Shown: positions 28,295 through 38,391, counted from the stretch's first letter. The stretch is DNA of 64,000 nt from JAJFKX01 sp965230265 (GCA_965230265.1 OZ245999.1:2790001-2854000); one strand, 5' to 3'. Translations and numbers: made by a program. Notes: generated by a model not told the origin, from the letters alone.

Positions 28295-28768
28295 ATGTTT
28301 TATTTATCTAATATTCGCTCTATTCTTCCATCTGACTTAACAAAGCTAAAAGTCATTTTAGATCAAGTAGGTCTTTTCCCTGCTGAAATGCTTGACGATA
28401 TGATTGATCCATTCTTTAGCGATACAAACAGCGATGTTTATTGGCACACTTATGAACATTGTGGTGAGCCAATCGCCTTACTGTTCTGTGAGAAAGAGAG
28501 GATTACCGAGAGCACTTGGAATATACTTGCCATTGCAGTAAAGCCTACCTTTCAAAGTCAGGGGATAGGCGAGCTAATGATGAAAAATATTGAGCAAGCC
28601 TTACGCACGAATAACCAATCAACTTTAATTGTCGAAACTTCTTCGCTTCCTGAGTATGAACGGACGAGGAAGTTTTATGATCGTATAGGTTACGATAGAG
28701 AAGCGGTTATTCGAGATTTCTATAGCCCAGGAGATAACAAGGTTGTTTTCTGGAAGACTCTCAGATAA
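28295..28768 (+). CDS. GNAT N-acetyltransferase
   Basis: 157 residues, one GNAT domain. The acetyl-CoA loop is readable as VKPTFQSQGIGELMMKNIEQ (Q-x-x-G-I-G, about residues 88-107) and the C-terminal strand as EYERTRKFYDRIGYDREAVI. The substrate is unknown. Codon use and base composition are visibly more AT-rich than in the flanking secreted-protein genes. The gene sits between a fragment of a beta-helix gene and the intact paralogue, which suggests arrival by insertion or recombination. A hairpin terminator follows 30 bp after the stop. Confidence 0.85.
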   Translation: MFYLSNIRSILPSDLTKLKVILDQVGLFPAEMLDDMIDPFFSDTNSDVYWHTYEHCGEPIALLFCEKERITESTWNILAIAVKPTFQSQGIGELMMKNIEQALRTNNQSTLIVETSSLPEYERTRKFYDRIGYDREAVIRDFYSPGDNKVVFWKTLR

Positions 28769-28798
28769 ACCTGTAGCTCGATTATTATAAGTATATGT

Positions 28799-28828
28799 GG
28801 GACGTCACTATACGGCGTCCCTTCTTCT
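28799..28828 (+). terminator. Terminator of the GNAT gene
   Basis: gggacg (28799-28804) pairs with cgtccc (28816-28821), followed by ttcttct. Confidence 0.65.
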
Positions 28829-29023
28829 AATATCCTCATACTGCGATGACTAATATCCATCTAAAACCATTAACCAATGGATGCTGAGAAAAACAGAAAA
28901 TATCAAAAATAACCAACGACCTGGACTATACTGGCCGAACGCAGCATTACTAGTCACCAAACCAGAAGTTAGCAAGTAAGCGCACCTGACCAGAACTTAC
29001 AAAGTTAAATCGATACCCCGACT

Positions 29024-31120
29024 ATGACATATACCAGTGTTTCACGAATTGCCGCCCTTTTGCTTGCTGTACCTGCATTTTGCCTGGCGCAAACCACCAG
29101 CTCACCTGTCACCATTATTGAAAGCTTTAACGATGGCACAGTTCCAGCTGACTGTGTTGGCGCTTTGAATTTTTCTGCAGGCGGAGTGCCCGAAGTCAGC
29201 CTTGACCTGGATGGTGATGCTGTGGCGGATATTTGTCTGGGCAGTAGCAGCAATAGCTGTAGCACGGGTTTTAACTTTGATTGTGCCAATGCTGCCGGTG
29301 GTGCCGAGTGTTCAACGGAGGACGATACCAGTGCCCCTCAGTCGTTTATGGATAACGAAATGCGATTAGCCAGCAGAAGTGGGGATTTAGTGGGTCCGGG
29401 TTTTACCAGCAATACTGACTCTATTGATGGGGTTCCAACTGATACCAGTCTGGTCTTCGGCTTCAGAAATGCTTCCAACACACCGCTCACGCTGGGCTTT
29501 GTTCCATTCAGAGTAAACTCTGCCGACTGCAGCTACACTTTCGACGATGCCCAATTTGATGATGGTGATGCCCTGATCGAATACACCGGCCTGCCCACAC
29601 AGGCCTACGTGGTCAACTCCATCAATGACTTGCCTGACGCCAGCATCGATGGTGAATGTGATACCGGCATGCTGGTGGGTGGAGCACCCGAATGCACACT
29701 GCGTGCAGCAATGCAGGAGGCCAACGCCAATGATAATGGAGCGTTCGGAACCGATACAATCAGCTTTAATATCACTGAGGGCTGCATCAATGATATCTGC
29801 ACCATTAGTGTCAATATTGCAGCCAATAGTCAGCTGCCGAACATTCAAGACCCTATCCATATCGACGGCTCCACTCAGCCCGGCAACGCCGCTGTATGCA
29901 CCAGCGCAATACCTGATCGCCCCCCTTACCGTATCGTTATCGAAGGTGATGGCACCCTGCGTGGCCTGCACCCGGAATTTGGTTCGGATGGATCAACTAT
30001 CCGCGGCCTCAACATTCGCAATTTTGATACCGGCGTCGATATCGCCCGCAGCGATAACAATGTGGTGGAGTGCAACTTTATCGGCACCGACGAAACCGGT
30101 ACTGCTGCCGGACCGGGCAATACCGGGGTTGGGGTATTGTTCACCTGCGACAGCAGCAGCAATATCATCGGCGGTCTTAGCCCTGAAGATGGCAATTTGA
30201 TTTCCGCCAATGGTGGCGATGGTGTGCAGTTTTTTGCCGGTTTCGACTGCAGCCCGTTGAACGGCAACACGCCAGAAATGAATTCCCTGCTGGGCAATTT
30301 TATTGGTGTACAAAAAGATGGCATCAATCCGTTGGGCAATATGTTCTCGGGTGTCACATTGTTTGGCGGTGATGGCTCGGATAATAACTTTATCGGTCAG
30401 CTGGCCGGCAGCAGCGCTATCCATGGCAATGTCATCAGCAGCAACCTCACTGGTATCTTTCTCGACAATAATACCAACGGCACTGTCATCAGCGGCAATT
30501 ATCTGGGCACTGACCTAAGCGGCACAGTTGATCTGGCCAATGAGTTTGGCGGTGTGGATATTATTTCGGGTAGTGACAACTTGATTGGAGGAAGCTCAGC
30601 CACGGCAGCTAACACCATAGCTTTTAACGGTGAGGGTGTATTTATAGTCGATCCGCTGGGGGTCAATAACCGCATTCAGCGTAATCGTATGTTCAGCAAT
30701 GTTGGCCTGGGCATCGAGCTGGTCGCCAGTGGTGATGAGCCTGATGGCCAAAACCCCAATGACGCTGATGACAGCGATGTGGGTCCCAATGGCCTGCAAA
30801 ACTTTCCGGAATTCATTAGCGCTACTGAAGATGCCGGGATGGTAACGGTTGAGTACTCGATACCCACACAAAACTTTCCGCTGATTGTAGAACTCTTCCA
30901 GGCTGACGATAGCCTTGATGAGGGTGAGTTTTTTCTGGTCGAAGACAATTACATGGCCGCTGGAAACGCATCAGTCATGTTTTCCAATACACTGATTGAT
31001 ATCGATAGTTCAATTACCGCCACCGCCACCGACAGTAACGGCAACAACTCGGAATTTTCCACTCCGATCAATATTGTTTTTTTGGATTTGATCTTTAGAG
31101 ACGGCTACGAAAATCAGTAA
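29024..31120 (+). CDS. Secreted right-handed parallel beta-helix protein, CSLREA-type, -RDGYE tail
   Basis: 698 residues with a signal peptide (IAALLLAVPAFCLAQ). A CSLREA-like module is visible at about 200-245 (YVVNSINDLPD...ECTLRAAMQEANAN). From about 300 to 590 there are repeated right-handed helix rungs such as NVVECNFIGTDETGTAAGPGN, NLISANGGDGVQFFAG and GTVISGNYLGTDLSGTVDLAN. The protein ends LDLIFRDGYENQ, a short hydrophobic-acidic-aromatic tail shared with the neighbouring 33514 gene product. The family covers adhesins and polysaccharide-binding exoproteins; the exact function is unknown. The gene is convergent with the next one, 33 bp between stops. Confidence 0.85.
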   Translation: MTYTSVSRIAALLLAVPAFCLAQTTSSPVTIIESFNDGTVPADCVGALNFSAGGVPEVSLDLDGDAVADICLGSSSNSCSTGFNFDCANAAGGAECSTEDDTSAPQSFMDNEMRLASRSGDLVGPGFTSNTDSIDGVPTDTSLVFGFRNASNTPLTLGFVPFRVNSADCSYTFDDAQFDDGDALIEYTGLPTQAYVVNSINDLPDASIDGECDTGMLVGGAPECTLRAAMQEANANDNGAFGTDTISFNITEGCINDICTISVNIAANSQLPNIQDPIHIDGSTQPGNAAVCTSAIPDRPPYRIVIEGDGTLRGLHPEFGSDGSTIRGLNIRNFDTGVDIARSDNNVVECNFIGTDETGTAAGPGNTGVGVLFTCDSSSNIIGGLSPEDGNLISANGGDGVQFFAGFDCSPLNGNTPEMNSLLGNFIGVQKDGINPLGNMFSGVTLFGGDGSDNNFIGQLAGSSAIHGNVISSNLTGIFLDNNTNGTVISGNYLGTDLSGTVDLANEFGGVDIISGSDNLIGGSSATAANTIAFNGEGVFIVDPLGVNNRIQRNRMFSNVGLGIELVASGDEPDGQNPNDADDSDVGPNGLQNFPEFISATEDAGMVTVEYSIPTQNFPLIVELFQADDSLDEGEFFLVEDNYMAAGNASVMFSNTLIDIDSSITATATDSNGNNSEFSTPINIVFLDLIFRDGYENQ

Positions 31121-31153
31121 ATCGCCTTGGCAAACAAATAATAACCAGCAGCA

Positions 31154-33514
31154 TTAAAACCCTGCACCAAACGTTTCAAAACCGTCCCTGAGCAACAGCT
31201 CAATCTGCCCAAATGTGACCGATGGGGATAACTCCGAGCTGTTGCCATCCGCATCTGTCACCATTAAGGCCAGCTTGCCACCTGTGGTAGCAAAAGCGTT
31301 AAGTTGAAAGCTTTCATTCTGTATGGCCTGCGGTGTGGCATATTCCACACTGGTAATAAAAAACCGCCCCTGCATACGCTCTTCGCGATCTGTCCAAAAT
31401 GCCTGCACTGTTAATGGGTAGGCCGCATTGGCGGCTGTGGCATCAACGCGAAAGTCCACGTTCACCATTGCCGGGCTGCCCGGAATAAATACTGCCGTGA
31501 GAATCTCCGGTGAATTCATCAAACGGTTTGGTCCGCTGTCATCGTCGTCAGTATCATTGACGTTCTGACCACCACCTCCAACATCAATGGCAATATCGGC
31601 ATTACCGTACATCCTATTGGCAATCATGGTCGCTTCTGTGTCATTGCCAAGGACAAGAATACCTCGATTACCGTTATAGGCGACCTCGTTGAACTGCACC
31701 GAATAGCTGCCGTTGTCGCCGATTAATGGTATCGCCATGCCCGTATTGCCATTCTGGATAATGCGGTTACCAATAATATTGTAGCGGGTGGTCACGCCTG
31801 GCGATGTGCTGCCAAAAATCCCAAAACGTCCGTTATAAGCGATGACATTATTAAAACCGATGAAATTATTAAAGCCGCCAGAAGCCCCCGTTAAACGAAG
31901 ACCATCAAAAGTATTGCCCAAATTGGCACCGGAAACATTGGTGCCTATGTAATTCTCGGCAACGTTATGGTTCCCCCCACTCAGGCTAATACCCAGGCTG
32001 TTAAAGCCGATCACATTACGCTCAATGGTTAAAAAATTGGCGACCACCACCATTCCGGTTGATGGGTGGCCGACATTAGCACCATTGGGTGTCGTACCAA
32101 TATAGTTACCAATCACCTGGTGCTGCTCGCCTTGCAGTTGCAGCCCATGAAAAAATGGCGCCACGTTGGAACCATTGTCACCAATCACATTGGCTTCTCC
32201 GGCATTGTCTCCACCGATAATCGCGCGATCGGCATTAAAAATAAAAATACCATGCTCGTCATTGCCGAATGGATTATTGCCCACCACCCCAACAGCATTG
32301 CCCTGAATAACCGTGTCGTCACCCATGGAAAAAATGCCGTGCCCGCTGTTATTGATCACCTGGTTGTTCAGAATTTGAACATTATTGCCATTCTCAACCC
32401 GTATGCCATCATCGGCGTTACCCAGTGCGGCAAAGGTAATTCCAATCTGATTGTTTTCGATGATGGTTCCTGTGCCATTGACTCCGCCCGAAGTACCTAC
32501 CTGAATACCGGTGACATTATTGGCGATATCATTGCCTGCGTTCGGGCCACTGTTACCAATACGGTTACCGCTGCCTGATACATTAATGCCATCGCCACCA
32601 TTACCAAAAAAACCATCCATCGCACCAAGGCCAATACGGTTAGCCGCTATGCTGTTATTACTGCCTATGATGCTGATACCGTTGCCACTGTTATTGGCAA
32701 TGAGATTACCGCCACTTTCATCAGCATCTGCAAAGCCAATCAGGTTTTCATTACCGATAATATCGATGCCAGCCCCGCCGTTGCCTGCAGGTGTAATGCC
32801 ATCTGCCAATATGCCGATAAAATTGCTGAAAATTTGATTGCTATCACTGGATGCCAAAGACAGACCAGCTCCCCCATTGCTGCTGATCAGGTTACCGAGC
32901 CCTAAAAATTCCTGAGTAAATATCCCATAAATCTGGCCTATCACCATAAAATCGGGGTTCAGTGCAAATAACCCCGAGCCACCATTGCCGGATAAAATAC
33001 ACCCCTGAACAATTAAACCATCAGTGTCGGTCACCACCTCAATACCGTTGTCCGGGAAATTTACCAGACTGATGGATAACACCTGGGAGTCAGCGGCACC
33101 GCTGCCGCTAAAGCGCAAACCATCTAGCACACCAGTTAACTGGTTGCCGTTGACGGTAATGACGGGTGGCGCATCCAGTAGCACTGTCGTACCGGTATTA
33201 AAGCCCGGCGCACTTTGACCATCAATAATCAGAAAATCCGTGATTGTCGGCAGACTGCCCTGACTGGCAGCAACGGTGATCATTCCACTGACACTGAACT
33301 CAATGGCATCATCACTACCCAGCGCATTGGTTTCCATAATGGCTGCACGCAATGTGCAGGCACCAAAACTGTCTGCACAAACGCCATCACCGGGAGCAGC
33401 ATCCGGCGCAGCCGAATCATCCGCCAGTGAATTAACGGTAAATGTCGCTGCTATACCTGCCTGTGCCAGCAGGCAGCATCCAATCGATGCCCAATAGAAA
33501 AATTGTCGCCACAT
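31154..33514 (-). CDS. Secreted right-handed parallel beta-helix protein, CSLREA-type, -RDGFE tail
   Basis: 786 residues with a signal peptide (WASIGCCLLAQAGIAA). A CSLREA-like module opens the mature protein (TFTVNSLADDSAAPD...GACTLRAAIMETNALG, about 24-65). About 20 beta-helix rungs follow, heavy in Asn and Gly (for example GNGGDGINVSGSGNRIGNSG, IENNQIGITFAALGNADDG, VIQGNAVGVVGNNPFGND). The C-terminus is IELLLRDGFETFGAGF. It is probably exported to the surface. It is paralogous in layout to the 29024 protein and encoded on the opposite strand, tail to tail. Several antisense frames here are artefacts of the repetitive Asn/Gly codons. Confidence 0.85.
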   Translation of the reverse strand: MWRQFFYWASIGCCLLAQAGIAATFTVNSLADDSAAPDAAPGDGVCADSFGACTLRAAIMETNALGSDDAIEFSVSGMITVAASQGSLPTITDFLIIDGQSAPGFNTGTTVLLDAPPVITVNGNQLTGVLDGLRFSGSGAADSQVLSISLVNFPDNGIEVVTDTDGLIVQGCILSGNGGSGLFALNPDFMVIGQIYGIFTQEFLGLGNLISSNGGAGLSLASSDSNQIFSNFIGILADGITPAGNGGAGIDIIGNENLIGFADADESGGNLIANNSGNGISIIGSNNSIAANRIGLGAMDGFFGNGGDGINVSGSGNRIGNSGPNAGNDIANNVTGIQVGTSGGVNGTGTIIENNQIGITFAALGNADDGIRVENGNNVQILNNQVINNSGHGIFSMGDDTVIQGNAVGVVGNNPFGNDEHGIFIFNADRAIIGGDNAGEANVIGDNGSNVAPFFHGLQLQGEQHQVIGNYIGTTPNGANVGHPSTGMVVVANFLTIERNVIGFNSLGISLSGGNHNVAENYIGTNVSGANLGNTFDGLRLTGASGGFNNFIGFNNVIAYNGRFGIFGSTSPGVTTRYNIIGNRIIQNGNTGMAIPLIGDNGSYSVQFNEVAYNGNRGILVLGNDTEATMIANRMYGNADIAIDVGGGGQNVNDTDDDDSGPNRLMNSPEILTAVFIPGSPAMVNVDFRVDATAANAAYPLTVQAFWTDREERMQGRFFITSVEYATPQAIQNESFQLNAFATTGGKLALMVTDADGNSSELSPSVTFGQIELLLRDGFETFGAGF

Positions 33515-33674
33515 AATGGTATCTCTTGCCTGATACCTTTATTACGGATTAAAGAGAAAAGTGGAGACATAGCCGCAATGCTTTTATTGTTTGCAGTGCG
33601 AGTGATACAAGGCGCAGATAAACCCGCATGAGCTAGGCATTACGAGACCAGTTGATTAGCCAGCAGACAAATGT

Positions 33675-34385
33675 CTATGGTTGAGAAAATACGGGCAACC
33701 AACGCTCCAGTTCAATCAGACCAAACCAGACCAACAGCGGTACAATACAGGTCGCCAGCATCACAGTCAGCACAAAAGGGAACCACCGCAGTTGCCCTGA
33801 AAGACCTGCCATTAATGCAATACCACCGCCTCCACCAATTAACCAGTTGCCTGGAATATTCAGCAAAAGGCCTGTCATAAGATAAGGGTACAATGCTTTA
33901 TTGCGATCCACATGGGCCTGAAGCCAGGCGCCCAAGCGGGATGATGACAAACGCTTATCGCCATCTTGCTGGTATTTTTTGGCCTTGTTTCGCCATGCGA
34001 CCAGTGCATCATTATTCTGGAAATGACCGCGTAAATACAGGCCAATTGAGAAAGCAACCGTTAACCCGACAATGGTGGCCAGATAGGCCATCAAAATACC
34101 TGATCGCCCAAAAATCAGCATCAAAAGTATGCCAATCTCAACACCGGGTACAAATGGCACAGCCAAACATAAAGCGTAGATTGAGCCTGTGGTAAAAATA
34201 ATCCACGGTTTTTCCCGCATTTCGTGCAACATATCGACCCAACCGGCCTGAAAACCCATCAGATAAATGCCACCTGCAACCAGAATAAAAAGGCTCAATA
34301 CCCCCCATAAAATGTGCCGCCGATGAGATTGCCAGCTCATGATGCAACCATGTGTGCATACCCCCCCGTCAACTGACTGGGGCAT
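33675..34385 (-). CDS. TVP38/TMEM64 (VTT domain) family membrane protein
   Basis: About 236 residues (221 if started at the second ATG, 34340). Membrane segments lie near 27-46, 64-84, 88-112, 175-197 and 205-226. The VTT (SNARE-associated/DedA-like) signature is visible as LAVPFVPGVEIGILLMLIFGRSGILMAYLATIVG and LLNIPGNWLIGGGGGIALMAG. Family members are thought to act as lipid scramblases or transport small molecules; the role here is unknown. It is transcribed leftward, separated from the regulator operon by about 230 bp. Confidence 0.85.
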   Translation of the reverse strand: MPQSVDGGVCTHGCIMSWQSHRRHILWGVLSLFILVAGGIYLMGFQAGWVDMLHEMREKPWIIFTTGSIYALCLAVPFVPGVEIGILLMLIFGRSGILMAYLATIVGLTVAFSIGLYLRGHFQNNDALVAWRNKAKKYQQDGDKRLSSSRLGAWLQAHVDRNKALYPYLMTGLLLNIPGNWLIGGGGGIALMAGLSGQLRWFPFVLTVMLATCIVPLLVWFGLIELERWLPVFSQP

Positions 34386-34614
34386 AGATAAGGCGACTCG
34401 CTGATAAGGCGAAGCAAAAAATCAACCTTAAATTGATGGACTGACGTGAGCATTTTCTATAACAAAACCACGTATACCTTCTCGAGACAACCTGAATTTC
34501 TATCAGAATCTCAGAAAGCACACAGCCTGTCATGTGCTGAAAGTCAATGTATCAATGAAATATAGACGTTGTTATTTTTATGCCAAAATAATCAGGGAAA
34601 TTTTTCAACCGTAT

Positions 34615-35220
34615 TTACAACCAACCTTTTTGCCGTGCCAATCGCGCTGCTTCAATTCGATTGGCTGCCCCCAGTTTACTGATCGCTTCAGACAAATAAT
34701 TTCTCACTGTTCCAGCAGCCAAATGGACTTGCTCGGCTATAGCACCAGCACTTAACCCTTCTGCTGCCAGTCTTAGAATCTGACGTTCTCGGTCTGTCAG
34801 TGGATCCTGCTCGCCCCAAGCGGCGGTTGCCAACTCCGGCGCAATGACTTTACCGCCTGCATGGACTTTACGAATCGCATCGGCCAGTTGTTCTGCACGG
34901 GAGTCTTTTAACAGATAACCGCGTACACCAGCATCCATTGCGCGGCGAAGATAACCGCTGCGGGCGAATGTGGTCAGAATAATCACTTTGGGCTTTTCAC
35001 CAGACTGTTGTTGAATCGTGGCTGCCAGCTCCAGCCCGGTCATACGTGGCATTTCAATATCGGTAATCACGACGTCAACATCGTGCTGCTGCAATAACTC
35101 CAATGCCTGCTTCCCGTCATTGGCGCTGGCTGTGATGTGCAAATCATCTTCCAGATCCAGTAGCGCTGCCAATGCACCGCACAACATACTTTGGTCTTCG
35201 GCCAATAATATATTAATCAT
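34615..35220 (-). CDS. NarL/FixJ-family response regulator (DesR-like)
   Basis: 201 residues. Receiver domain at 1-118 with the acidic pocket AEDQ and the phospho-acceptor Asp in VVITDIEMPRMTG (about residue 54), Thr in IILTTFAR and Lys in YLLKDSRAE. A LuxR-type HTH follows at about 135-198 (LTDRERQILRLAAEGLSAGAIAEQVHLAAGTVRNYLSEAISKLG). Its start overlaps the kinase stop by four bases (ATGA), so the two are translationally coupled and form a cognate pair. The likely target is the promoter of its own operon, since ABC transporter genes lie upstream in the same transcript. Confidence 0.92.
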   Translation of the reverse strand: MINILLAEDQSMLCGALAALLDLEDDLHITASANDGKQALELLQQHDVDVVITDIEMPRMTGLELAATIQQQSGEKPKVIILTTFARSGYLRRAMDAGVRGYLLKDSRAEQLADAIRKVHAGGKVIAPELATAAWGEQDPLTDRERQILRLAAEGLSAGAIAEQVHLAAGTVRNYLSEAISKLGAANRIEAARLARQKGWL

Positions 35221-36422
35221 ATGCCAGCACCGTATGGTTCATCGTCTGACTGGTTGCTGTCATCGGCATCAATAAACGGTTTATCTCGATTGCTTTGATG
35301 ACTTTGATTGCTTATTGCCGATGTAGGCAACTGTATTTGTAAATGTAAACCCTGGTTCTGCCTAATAGTCAGGTCACCACCCATAATTGCCAGCCTGTCC
35401 TGCATGCCTTTGAGTCCACTGCCCATGGCAATCTCCTGTTTGAGAGGTTCACCATCATCGCTGATTGATAACTTCACCTGCGCACGATCATGAGAAAACT
35501 GTATCCAGCAGTTGTTCGCATCAGAGTGGCGGATAATATTGGTCACTGCCTCACGGACACACATCGCCAGTGCATTATCATGAGCACTTGGCAAATCGCT
35601 GTATTCACCGCTTAAGTTCAGCTTGATATCTGCAGAACTCAGTGCTTCATCTGCATGTTGCAATTCATCATGCAAATCTGCCTGCCGATAACCAGAGACC
35701 GCTTCACGGACTTCGCTCAACGCGGTTCGGGAAATTCGTTCCAGATCATCAATCTCCTGACCGGCACGCTGGATATTTTCACGCTGCAATAACTTTCCTG
35801 CCAATTCAGCTTTCAGTGTGATCAACGATAAGCTGTGCCCCAGCAAATCATGCAAATCGCGGCTGATCCGTTCTCTTTCCGCTACTGTTGCCAAACGCGT
35901 TACCTCGGCCTGGCTTAAACGCAGGCTGTGGTTTTTGCGCATTAAGGCACCATGAAACAAATTTGCACAGCCGATCATTAATACCAACGCGGCTGGCATT
36001 AACATCGCCAATGTTGGAAAGCCAAGCAGCCAGGACTCCAACACCAACAAAGCACCCAAACCAAAAATAACCACCAGCGCAGAGCGCATGTTACTGATAA
36101 AGCCAATTCCTGCAGCCGCATAAATAAAGTAAGTGCAGGCACTGATATTAATCGGCAGCAGTAGCACGCCTATTAATGCAATTAATAGGTTGTTGTAAAC
36201 CATTGCCTGACCTTCCAGCCAAAAGCTGCGGAAATACAGCGGCAGAAAAACAATGACACTTAATACGGTTAACCAGACGCTGATCGCGCCCCAGCGGGTA
36301 AAAAACAGACCCGGCAATAAAAAAATCAGATACAGCAACCAAAAGTACGGTGTATAACCGATATCCGGATTATCGGGTAGCAGGCGCCGATTCAATCGGC
36401 TTAGCAGGTTAACCATTGTCAT
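35217..36422 (-). CDS. DesK-type sensor histidine kinase (HisKA_3)
   Basis: 401 residues. The first 165 hold five or six membrane helices with very short loops, the layout of DesK-like sensors that read membrane state. The dimerisation helix carries RISRDLHDLLGHSLSLITLKAELA (phospho-His about 197), then an HATPase with VREAVTNIIRHSDANNC and SDDGEPLKQE plus GSGLKGMQDRLAIMGG. The last 40 residues are a polar tail rich in Asn, Ser and Asp. It overlaps the regulator gene and starts 10 bp after the amidohydrolase stop, all one operon. Confidence 0.92.
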   Translation of the reverse strand: MTMVNLLSRLNRRLLPDNPDIGYTPYFWLLYLIFLLPGLFFTRWGAISVWLTVLSVIVFLPLYFRSFWLEGQAMVYNNLLIALIGVLLLPINISACTYFIYAAAGIGFISNMRSALVVIFGLGALLVLESWLLGFPTLAMLMPAALVLMIGCANLFHGALMRKNHSLRLSQAEVTRLATVAERERISRDLHDLLGHSLSLITLKAELAGKLLQRENIQRAGQEIDDLERISRTALSEVREAVSGYRQADLHDELQHADEALSSADIKLNLSGEYSDLPSAHDNALAMCVREAVTNIIRHSDANNCWIQFSHDRAQVKLSISDDGEPLKQEIAMGSGLKGMQDRLAIMGGDLTIRQNQGLHLQIQLPTSAISNQSHQSNRDKPFIDADDSNQSDDEPYGAGI

Positions 36423-36431
36423 CTTAATAGC

Positions 36432-38342
36432 TTACTGCAATTTGATATCGTCAAGTTCAAACTCAAAATCAGCGTGGCCTGACCCTGCTGCCCAGGCGAA
36501 TGCACGCAAACGTTTTAAATCAGCGCCTGGAATATCATTCAAGTCGATTTCCAGTGTTTGCCAATCGCTGCTCAATGTCAATTGTGCAACAGCAGGTATG
36601 TTGTTGTTTTCACTGCCGCTAAGCACCATCAACTGGTATTGGCCCGGCTGTCCACGACCTCGAAATGTTATAGTGTTTATCGTACTGGCATCAACGGCAG
36701 CCATTGGTTGATCGGCAAGGAAAGTGACCGCTCCGGCCCATGGGAACATACTGCCCGGCAACACCTTCCCTTCAACGTGCAGATAGTGGTTGTTCTCAGA
36801 CTGCCCTTCAGTACGAACCTCCATCACCGCTTCAGACTGACCACCCAACATTTGATCGGTGGTTATCTGCCAGCGAATGGCAAAGCCGCCTGAACCATGG
36901 GATTCAAAATCATCCAGCAATCCGCCTGTATACTCTGGTGCCTGTCTGGCTTGCTGAGTCTGGGCGGGTCTGACATTCTGATGACTGTCAGTCGTCAATC
37001 GATAACCGTCTTTCCAGATAGCCACAATATCCAAGGCTGCATCAATGTCACTTAACGGATTGCCATTGATCAGCACTAAATCTGCGCGTAATCCCGGTGC
37101 AATTCGACCTCTATCCGACAACGCAAAAACGTCGGCCACATCAGCCGTAGCAGCCTGCAGCGCCTGTTGTGCATCAAGTCCGGCCTGGGTTAACCACCAC
37201 AGCTCCTGGTGCAGGCCTATACCATGGCCAGTACCGGGGTTAGGTGCGTCACTGCCAGCCAGAATAGTGACGCCTGCTGCATGTAATTTCGCGACACTTT
37301 TTAATGCATTGTCCATAACATGCGCATGCGTGTTGGGAAAAGTACTCTGTAAACTGCTGCGCTGCATTGGGCTAAGCTGCTCAGAAATACCTGTCCGATT
37401 TGTCCAGCGATTGACCTGCGACTGCCCTGCCACACTGGCCTGCACTGCCAATGTCGGCACGATAAAGGCATCATGTTGATAAGCCAGATCGATAAAAGCC
37501 TGATCAGCGGCTTGATCAGAAAAAATATGCGCCAAACCATCTGCACCTGCTGCCAGCGCATGCCTGGCGAATTCCAGTTTGGATACATGCACAATGGTCA
37601 ATAAATCACGTTTTTGGGCCGCAGCAATAACCGCGATCAGTGTCTCACGATCCAGCGTGGGGATATCGCCTCCATACTCACTGCCGTCTTCGTAAACCAC
37701 TTTAATAAAATCCGAACCCTCTTGCTGTCGTGCTGCGACAAATGCATCCGCATCACTGGCCTTTTCCAGTGTGGGAATCAACATACCAAACTGCGTTCCG
37801 TGGCCATCTGGCGCAGTAATCAAACTGCCCGCTGAATATATGTCGGTCACATTCTGCTGCTCAATCTGCTCTCGCTGAGTACGAAAATCCACAAGCTGTC
37901 TGTGATCGGTGAACAGATCAATCGCTGTGGTGACACCAAACCGCAAAGCGTCCTGCCGTGAACTGCCAAAGGTGTGAACATGTGCATCAATCAACCCTGG
38001 CAACAAGGTTTTGCCACTGCCATCGATGCTCTGCAACCCGGCTGGTATATCCAGTGTTTTACCCATTGCAGTAATCAGTCCATTATCGATTAATACCATT
38101 TGGTTTTCATGAACCTGCTCACCGTCAAATACGCGAACAGCGCGAATAGCAAAGCTGTTGTCAGATGAATCAATTGTTGATGTGGCCTCAGAAACACTTG
38201 CCTGCTGATCAGCCTTGTCCTGGTTGGACACTTCACCATCATTCATCATCATGTAGATGCTGACAGCCAGTGTCGCAATCAGCAGCAGCAATATGAGATT
38301 GCTGGCACCAACGCCCTGTTGTTTACTCCAGTCTGATGACAT
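36432..38342 (-). CDS. Membrane-anchored amidohydrolase fused to a CIA30-like domain
   Basis: Start at the ATG after a strong TGGAGG; the frame is open to 38369. 636 residues: one N-terminal membrane helix (about 16-33) anchors the protein. An amidohydrolase domain (about 60-455) follows with LPGLIDAHVHTFGSS (metal HxH), FIKVVYEDGSEYGG, LLTIVHVSK, GLAHIFSD and ILAGSDAPNPGTGHG. The C-terminal 165 residues (GGLLDDFESHGSGGFAIRWQITTDQMLGGQSEAVMEV onward) match the CIA30 (NDUFAF1-like) beta-sandwich, seen also in carbohydrate-binding modules. The fusion lies between an ABC exporter and a DesK/DesR pair. The active site should face the periplasm. The substrate is unknown. Confidence 0.88.
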   Translation of the reverse strand: MSSDWSKQQGVGASNLILLLLIATLAVSIYMMMNDGEVSNQDKADQQASVSEATSTIDSSDNSFAIRAVRVFDGEQVHENQMVLIDNGLITAMGKTLDIPAGLQSIDGSGKTLLPGLIDAHVHTFGSSRQDALRFGVTTAIDLFTDHRQLVDFRTQREQIEQQNVTDIYSAGSLITAPDGHGTQFGMLIPTLEKASDADAFVAARQQEGSDFIKVVYEDGSEYGGDIPTLDRETLIAVIAAAQKRDLLTIVHVSKLEFARHALAAGADGLAHIFSDQAADQAFIDLAYQHDAFIVPTLAVQASVAGQSQVNRWTNRTGISEQLSPMQRSSLQSTFPNTHAHVMDNALKSVAKLHAAGVTILAGSDAPNPGTGHGIGLHQELWWLTQAGLDAQQALQAATADVADVFALSDRGRIAPGLRADLVLINGNPLSDIDAALDIVAIWKDGYRLTTDSHQNVRPAQTQQARQAPEYTGGLLDDFESHGSGGFAIRWQITTDQMLGGQSEAVMEVRTEGQSENNHYLHVEGKVLPGSMFPWAGAVTFLADQPMAAVDASTINTITFRGRGQPGQYQLMVLSGSENNNIPAVAQLTLSSDWQTLEIDLNDIPGADLKRLRAFAWAAGSGHADFEFELDDIKLQ

Positions 38343-38391
38343 ACATAGCCTCCAAAAATATTGATCCATTAAATCAGCGGTAATAACCGAA

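Noticed and set aside
29387..29971. 194-codon open frame antisense to the first beta-helix gene
   Set aside because: It is a mirror of Asn/Asp/Gly-rich repeat codons; it has no ribosome-binding site and no family-like motif, while the opposite frame has a signal peptide and a coherent fold.
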